This document shows, piece by piece, positions 59,421-64,000 of a DNA stretch of 64,000 nt. The stretch comes from Salibacterium lacus (GTDB taxonomy: Bacteria; Bacillota; Bacilli; Bacillales; Marinococcaceae). The translations under genes were made by a program, and so were the position numbers. The DNA is taken from positions 124,001 through 188,000 of the forward strand of contig NZ_JBHUML010000005.1 in assembly GCF_042684865.1 (NCBI RefSeq), given 5' to 3'. The notes beneath the pieces were generated by a model. That model saw only the letters and a program-made list of their open reading frames with translations. It did no database searches and was not told the DNA's origin. Within the stretch, counting starts at the first letter, position 1. Each line of letters starts with the position of its first letter.

Positions 59421-60421
59421 ACGCTGGACACCCCTTTTCTTGCGATGAATACAAAGAACGGCCCGCCGATGATGGCGGTCATCACTCCAATCGGTACTTC
59501 CTGCGGCATGATCAGAAGGCGTGCCACGACATCCGCCGCCGTCAGGAGCACCGCCCCAAGCAGAGCGGCATAGGGAAGCAGCCAGCGGTAATCGTTGCCG
59601 GCAAAAAAGCGGGCGATGTGCGGAATCACCAGGCCGATGAAACCGACCGCGCCGATAACAGCGACCGAACTGCCGGCAAGGAGTACAATCAACACACCCA
59701 TGAACGCTTTCAGCGCAGCTACGTGCTGCCCCATGCCTTTAGCAATATCGTCCCCTGTCACAAGCAGGTTCACGGCTCTTCCGATCAGTAGACTTGCCGC
59801 AAGGGCTGTGATGATAAAGGGAAGGAGCGGCAGCAGCATCTCAAGCGTCCGTCCGCTCACGGAACCGGCGAGCCAGAACAGCACATCCTGCAGTCCCGCT
59901 TCATCGAGCACGAGAATCCCCTGGGTGTACGACTGAAACAACGCGCTGATCGCCGCCCCGGCCAGTACGATTTTTACCGGTGTGAGGCCGTCGCGCCCGA
60001 TCGAACCGAGAAAATAGACAATAACCGCTGCCACAGCCGCTCCGGCGAAAGCGAGTCCCATTAAGGACAGAAGCGACGAGACGGAAAAGAACACAACACC
60101 GATGACGACCGTGAATATCGCGCCCTGGTTAATCCCGAAAATACTCGGAGAAGCGAGCGGATTTCTCGTAAGCGCCTGCATGAGCGCTCCCGACACCGCT
60201 AGCGACGCTCCAGTCACAGAAGCAATGACCGCACGCGGGAGCCGGTCCGACCGGACGACGATGTGTTCTGTCGAATCATCGTTATAAGACAGAAAAGACT
60301 GCGCCGCCTGTTCCATCGTAATAGGCGTCTGTCCAAACACCAGACTGGCCGCAAACGCCAGTAGAAGCCCCGTACAAAGGAGCAGTAACACAAAACCCTT
60401 TCTGTCTTGTAACACCGTCAT
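59417..60421 (-). CDS. Iron-siderophore ABC transporter permease (FecC type)
   Basis: 334 residues from the ATG at 60421 (AAAGGA 9 bases upstream). It has the paired FecCD motifs RLPRAVIASVTGASLAVSGALMQALTRNPLASPSIFGINQGA and GFIGLVIPHIARFFAGND. Second half of the heterodimeric permease, 23 bases after the binding-protein gene. Confidence 0.93.
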   Translation of the reverse strand: MTVLQDRKGFVLLLLCTGLLLAFAASLVFGQTPITMEQAAQSFLSYNDDSTEHIVVRSDRLPRAVIASVTGASLAVSGALMQALTRNPLASPSIFGINQGAIFTVVIGVVFFSVSSLLSLMGLAFAGAAVAAVIVYFLGSIGRDGLTPVKIVLAGAAISALFQSYTQGILVLDEAGLQDVLFWLAGSVSGRTLEMLLPLLPFIITALAASLLIGRAVNLLVTGDDIAKGMGQHVAALKAFMGVLIVLLAGSSVAVIGAVGFIGLVIPHIARFFAGNDYRWLLPYAALLGAVLLTAADVVARLLIMPQEVPIGVMTAIIGGPFFVFIARKGVSSV

Positions 60422-60444
60422 CACACGTCATCCTTTTTTCTTCC

Positions 60445-61419
60445 TTACTCTTCTTCCACATCAAAGATATCGTACAGATCATCCACCATCCGGTTCGCTG
60501 CGATCACTCCGCCGCCGGCATTCCATGTCTCTTCTTTCACCATGTGCACCTGGTCATTCTGAACGGCTTCAAGCTCCTGCCAGAGCGGATGGCTGGTCCA
60601 TTCTTCATACGTCTGTTCAATCTGCTCGGTCTCCGTTCCGGAATTGAAGTTAAAAATCACTTCCGCGTCGGCTTCCGGAATGCTTTCTTTAGAGGACAGC
60701 TTTATGCCCCATTCGTCCGGATTGGCGTGTCCTTCCGGCCGTTCAAATCCGGCATCGTCCAGCACCCGGCCGGCAAAGCCCATGTAGAAAATACGGGCAT
60801 GGTCGGCGCGGAAATTCGTGATTGATGCTTCCATCGGAAGCTCGTCTCCCATTTTTTCCTTAAAGGTGTCGATACGCTCGTTGTAATCAGCCAGCAGCTG
60901 GTCGGCTTCGTCCTGCATGTTCAACGTCCGCCCCATCAAATCGAGCGTCTCTTTCCATTCGTACACTTCTTCTCCCACCACGGTCGGGGCAATGGCCGAC
61001 AGGTCTTCATATATGTCTTCATGGCGCGTGATGGTCGAAATAATGACGTCCGGATCCATCTCGGCGATTTTCTCCAGGTTCGGCTGCGTTTCCTGCCCGA
61101 CAATCTCGGTGCCTTCCAGGTCATCGCGTAAGTATTTATAAACCGGCTGCTCCGTCCACGACTCGACGATGCCGATCGGTTCTATGCCAAGCGCGGCCGC
61201 CGTGTCATTCGCCCCTTGATACAGCGTAACGACTTTCTCCGGTGTGCCTTCAATCTCTGTCTCCCCCATCGCGTGCTCCACGGTTCTCGTTTCTTCAGCG
61301 CCGGATCCGCCGTCCCCTTCACTGCTTGACGCCTCCTCTGACGTTTCATCCTCTTCGGTCCCGCAGGCTGCGGCCAGCAGCAGAAATAATAACGGAATCA
61401 CCCGAATAATATTTTTCAT
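60445..61419 (-). CDS. Iron-siderophore-binding lipoprotein
   Basis: 324 residues; lipoprotein signal LLFLLLAAAC (Cys near residue 19) followed by a Glu/Ser/Gly linker. Class III binding-protein features: PEKVVTLYQGANDTAAALGIEPIGIVESW, PNLEKIAEMDPDVIISTITRHEDIYEDL, and a C-terminal half of the same fold. It belongs to the YfiY/FecB-like group and captures ferric siderophore outside the membrane. First gene of the importer operon. Confidence 0.92.
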   Translation of the reverse strand: MKNIIRVIPLLFLLLAAACGTEEDETSEEASSSEGDGGSGAEETRTVEHAMGETEIEGTPEKVVTLYQGANDTAAALGIEPIGIVESWTEQPVYKYLRDDLEGTEIVGQETQPNLEKIAEMDPDVIISTITRHEDIYEDLSAIAPTVVGEEVYEWKETLDLMGRTLNMQDEADQLLADYNERIDTFKEKMGDELPMEASITNFRADHARIFYMGFAGRVLDDAGFERPEGHANPDEWGIKLSSKESIPEADAEVIFNFNSGTETEQIEQTYEEWTSHPLWQELEAVQNDQVHMVKEETWNAGGGVIAANRMVDDLYDIFDVEEE

Positions 61420-61440
61420 GAATATCTCCCCTTGTTTAAT

Positions 61441-61495
61441 TGATAATGATTTTCACTATTAACCGCATTGTATAATTGAAAATCATTCTCGTCAA
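61441..61495 (-). promoter_or_regulatory. Promoter with two Fur boxes for the siderophore importer
   Basis: Minus strand TTGACG, 17 bases, TACAAT (61467-61495). One Fur box, GAGAATGATTTTCAA (about 61476-61493), fills the spacer. A second, TGAAAATCATTATCA (61441-61455), lies just downstream of the start site. This is double repression geometry. The remaining 61496-61719 shows only the leader of the cyclase gene. Confidence 0.9.
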
Positions 61496-61719
61496 CAACA
61501 TTCTGAAAAATATCGGCTGATGGCAGTGCGGGACGTGAGATGTCCGGGGGATTTCTATCAAAACACCCTCGTCCTGCAAATGACTCCCTACTAGGCGTTG
61601 GTATTCAATCTGTAAATCATATATCGTACTTTCCAGTAAATACAAGGGCACACGGCGGATTTTTAAGGTATAATTGAGTAAGTGATATTTTATGATTTTC
61701 GAGGGAGTTTCTATATTTT

Positions 61720-63402
61720 ATGTTTTATGATTCAGACATTAATGCACACCACAACTATTTACAGCTTGCATTTCATCATATCTCGGACATGGTTTTTTTG
61801 ATACATAGAGATGAAAACGGCCGGTTCCGATACAGTACAGCCAACCATAAAGCGGTGGAGATGTTTTCTTTTCCCGATAACTTCCAAGGTAGAGAGATTT
61901 CTGAGATTATGCCACATTCCTCTGCCTGCATTATTCAGAAAAAATACCAGGAAGCGATGGAACAGCAGCAGACCATTACTTATCAATCCAGAATAGAAAC
62001 TCCCTCCGGGGATAGCGGAGAATCCCCGCGCACCTTAGATGTGGAATCCAAAGTAACACCTATCATCGATGAGTGCGGCCGTTGTGACTACTTGATCGCG
62101 GTCACAAGAGATGTCACCTCCTGGGTGGAACAAAACAAACAATTTAAACAGGCATTACAGCAGGTGGAACTGATGTTCAATCACACTGCAGATGCCGTGT
62201 TTATGTTTGACAAGGACGCCCGCTACACCAAAGTGAATCAAGGGTTTACAAATATTCTCGGCTGGACAGAAGAGGAACTGCTGCGGGATTCATCGATCAG
62301 CATTCTTCCGGCAGAAGATTCCGGCTTTCCGAGCATCTGGCATCAATTGCAGCAGGGGCATGTCATCGAAAACCATTATGACAGAAGAATTGCCAAAAGC
62401 GGACGTATCGTCAATGTTCTGGCCTCGTATTCACCGGTAATGGAAGATGGGAAGATGACAGGCGGGGTCGCAATGTACAAGGATATTACGGAATTAAAAC
62501 AGGTGGAAAACCGCCTCCGGGAAAGTGAAGAAAAGTACAGGGCCATCGTCAATCATACGAACGATTTAATACGTGTTCTGGATGCTGAAGGATTTGTGCA
62601 GTATGCTTCTCCTTCCCACAAAGACGTGCTCGGTCTCCCATCGGATTTTTTTGTAGGAAAATCTATATTGTCCTTCACCCATCCTGATGATATGGACAAA
62701 CTCCAGAACACGATTAATGAGATCCTCGAAACCGGGCGCTCGGCTGACATAGAGTACCGCCGCTACCATAAGGCCGGCACCATCATATGGATCGAAGCCC
62801 AGTGCACACCTGTCTTAAAGCACAACGGCACCGTCGAACAGATTGTCCTTGTCGCCAGAGACGTGTCCAACCGCAAGAGCAGGGAAGAAAAACTGAGGTC
62901 CATGGCAATGTATGATGACTTAACCGGACTCCCCAACCGCCGCTTTTTTTACCAGGAACTCGAACAGACCGTCAAAGTAACACAACGTTATATAAGCAGT
63001 TATAAAAGCCGTCCTGCGCTGCTCACTCTCGATTGTGACAACTTTAAAGCCATTAATGATACACACGGCCATGATATCGGTGACAAAGTCATCAAACGTT
63101 TTGCTGAAAGAGTGCAGCAGTGTCTCCGGGACGCCGATTTATTTTCACGGGTCGGCGGCGATGAGTTCCTTATCCTTCTGCCTAATGCCGAAAAGGAGGC
63201 GGATGTCACTATGATTGCCAGACGCATACTTCATGCCTTGGAAGAACCTTTGCCTATAGAAAACAACCTATTAACCTTGACAACCAGCATAGGCGCTGCT
63301 TTCTATAAAAAAGAAAACAGCGTGGAGCAATGGGTAAGAGAGTCCGACAAAGCACTGTATAAAGCGAAAACAAGTGGTGAAGATTCGTTTAGATTTTATT
63401 AA
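61720..63402 (+). CDS. Diguanylate cyclase with three PAS domains
   Basis: 560 residues, soluble. Three PAS domains at about 10-135, 145-265 and 275-395 (each ends with a VTRDVT / YKDITE / ARDVSN-type PAC motif). The GGDEF domain runs from about 400 to the end: DDLTGLPNRRFF and the active site RVGGDEFLILLP. An inhibitory I-site RDAD sits five residues before it. No EAL domain. It makes cyclic di-GMP in response to a redox or ligand signal read by PAS. A GAGGGAG site lies about 12 bases upstream of the ATG, further than usual. Confidence 0.93.
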   Translation: MFYDSDINAHHNYLQLAFHHISDMVFLIHRDENGRFRYSTANHKAVEMFSFPDNFQGREISEIMPHSSACIIQKKYQEAMEQQQTITYQSRIETPSGDSGESPRTLDVESKVTPIIDECGRCDYLIAVTRDVTSWVEQNKQFKQALQQVELMFNHTADAVFMFDKDARYTKVNQGFTNILGWTEEELLRDSSISILPAEDSGFPSIWHQLQQGHVIENHYDRRIAKSGRIVNVLASYSPVMEDGKMTGGVAMYKDITELKQVENRLRESEEKYRAIVNHTNDLIRVLDAEGFVQYASPSHKDVLGLPSDFFVGKSILSFTHPDDMDKLQNTINEILETGRSADIEYRRYHKAGTIIWIEAQCTPVLKHNGTVEQIVLVARDVSNRKSREEKLRSMAMYDDLTGLPNRRFFYQELEQTVKVTQRYISSYKSRPALLTLDCDNFKAINDTHGHDIGDKVIKRFAERVQQCLRDADLFSRVGGDEFLILLPNAEKEADVTMIARRILHALEEPLPIENNLLTLTTSIGAAFYKKENSVEQWVRESDKALYKAKTSGEDSFRFY

Positions 63403-63819
63403 TTTCTTAATGATTGTTCATAACCGGGATAAAGAAGAGTATGCAACACTTGATAAGGCCCGGCACATATAGATCAAATACCGGACGGCACGCGGGAGGT
63501 CTATGTCCTGACAGACAGCTGGTGTGCTTGCACCTCCTTGATGGCCTAAAGAGATATGCAAGCTCCAAAGTAAAATATTCATTCTATTGGATATTCCTAT
63601 TAGTTATTATGCAACTTCAGAGTTAAATAGTAACTAACTGTACCTTAGAGTTATAGATATAGAACGAAACTCCAATCACATGATAACCCATAATTACCGC
63701 CATCAGGAAGTCCTTTAACAAAACTAATGATTAAAGCATGCGTTTCTACATCGATTCTCCTTCGTTTTCCGTTTTCTCTATCAATCCGCGCCTGCCCCGC
63801 ATCATCTCCGCTGGTACAT
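63403..63819. other. Intergenic region with no clear feature
   Basis: Over 400 bases between the cyclase and the HAD gene's terminator. I see no ORF with a ribosome site, no hairpin with T-run and no member of the repeat families. Confidence 0.6.
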
Positions 63820-63853
63820 AAAAAACCGAACCCCTTAAAACGAGGTCCGGTGT
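63820..63853 (-). terminator. Terminator of the HAD phosphatase gene
   Basis: Minus strand: CCGGACC and GGGTTCGG arms (one bulge) followed by TTTTTT. Confidence 0.75.
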
Positions 63854-63865
63854 GGGTGCACCCTG

Positions 63866-64000
63866 TTAGAGCTGTTTTTCTTTCAGTATGGCCGGGATAC
63901 CGGAAAACTCATCGACGAGTTCATCGGCAATGGAGACTTCTTCTTCACTGCCAAAGCCGAAGCGGCAGCCGATGACAGGCAGCCCGTTTTCCTTTCCGGC
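63866..64000 (-). CDS. HAD-family hydrolase, C-terminal end only
   Basis: The last 44 residues of a gene that begins beyond the window: AGKENGLPVIGCRFGFGSEEE then VSIADELVDEFSGIPAIL. This fits the end of phosphoglycolate-phosphatase-like HAD hydrolases, where G.ADE.V....EL is usual. Too short for a specific name. Confidence 0.6.
   Translation of the reverse strand, partial: AGKENGLPVIGCRFGFGSEEEVSIADELVDEFSGIPAILKEKQL

Overview
The window reads as chromosome of an endospore-forming, low-to-mid GC Gram-positive of the Bacillaceae. Supporting signs are a small spore protein (sspH, 8607-8786), Bacillus-type families (YwbE, YteA/DksA-like, DUF2512, YxjG-like methyltransferase, GltC-like LysR), strong AGGAGG ribosome sites, a CIRCE operator and classic Fur boxes. 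Many proteins are rich in Glu/Asp, and there are an NhaP-type antiporter and two glutamate dehydrogenases, so a salt- or alkali-tolerant member is likely. That last point is inference, and I do not name a genus.

Layout. 1-5 kb: end of a flavin monooxygenase, a secreted GDSL esterase block between short direct repeats, then a TPR protein-ywbE-exonuclease operon. 5-6.2 kb: a RelE-type toxin-antitoxin pair whose toxin gene is split by a 210-bp element. 6.4-11.6 kb: antiporter, DUF2512 protein, sspH, a zinc alcohol dehydrogenase, then a decayed stretch with remnants of an ABC ATPase and a DUF368 protein. 12-19.8 kb: an aminotransferase and a galactitol/hexitol PTS operon (PRD regulator, EIIA, EIIB, EIIC, polyol dehydrogenase, a 54-aa protein, galactitol-1-phosphate-type dehydrogenase). 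20.6-35.3 kb: a Gfo/Idh/MocA oxidoreductase, a lipoprotein, a carbohydrate cluster (clan A glycosidase; GH127 enzyme, solute-binding protein and two permeases with a divergent AraC regulator), redox/stress genes and a MetE-like methyltransferase. 35.7-41.5 kb: a GltC-like regulator, two gdhA paralogues and a TatD hydrolase. 41.8-48.3 kb: MFS transporter, MerR regulator, two DoxX proteins, small membrane proteins and a HEPN/MNT toxin-antitoxin pair. 48.6-54.3 kb: CIRCE-controlled htpG, an S-layer-anchored protein and an EF-G-binding protein. 54.6-61.5 kb: a Fur-controlled iron regulon (ferredoxin-NADP reductase, siderophore ABC importer, FhuF-like reductase) plus yteA. 61.7-64 kb: a PAS-GGDEF diguanylate cyclase and the end of a HAD phosphatase.

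The most unusual feature is the intergenic DNA. At least seven distinct families of degenerate iterated or palindromic arrays fill the gaps, usually just beyond a terminator. They include a 21-nt iteron family at four loci, a 188-bp tandem repeat flanking the gdhA region, a ~41-nt hairpin family with four units at each of two distant loci, and ~200-bp GGACACTA modules. None fits CRISPR, rRNA/tRNA or a coding role that I can support.

No tRNA, rRNA, CRISPR array, transposase or phage gene was recognised. Stretches over 300 bases without a gene are described in the repeat, terminator and 'other' entries.
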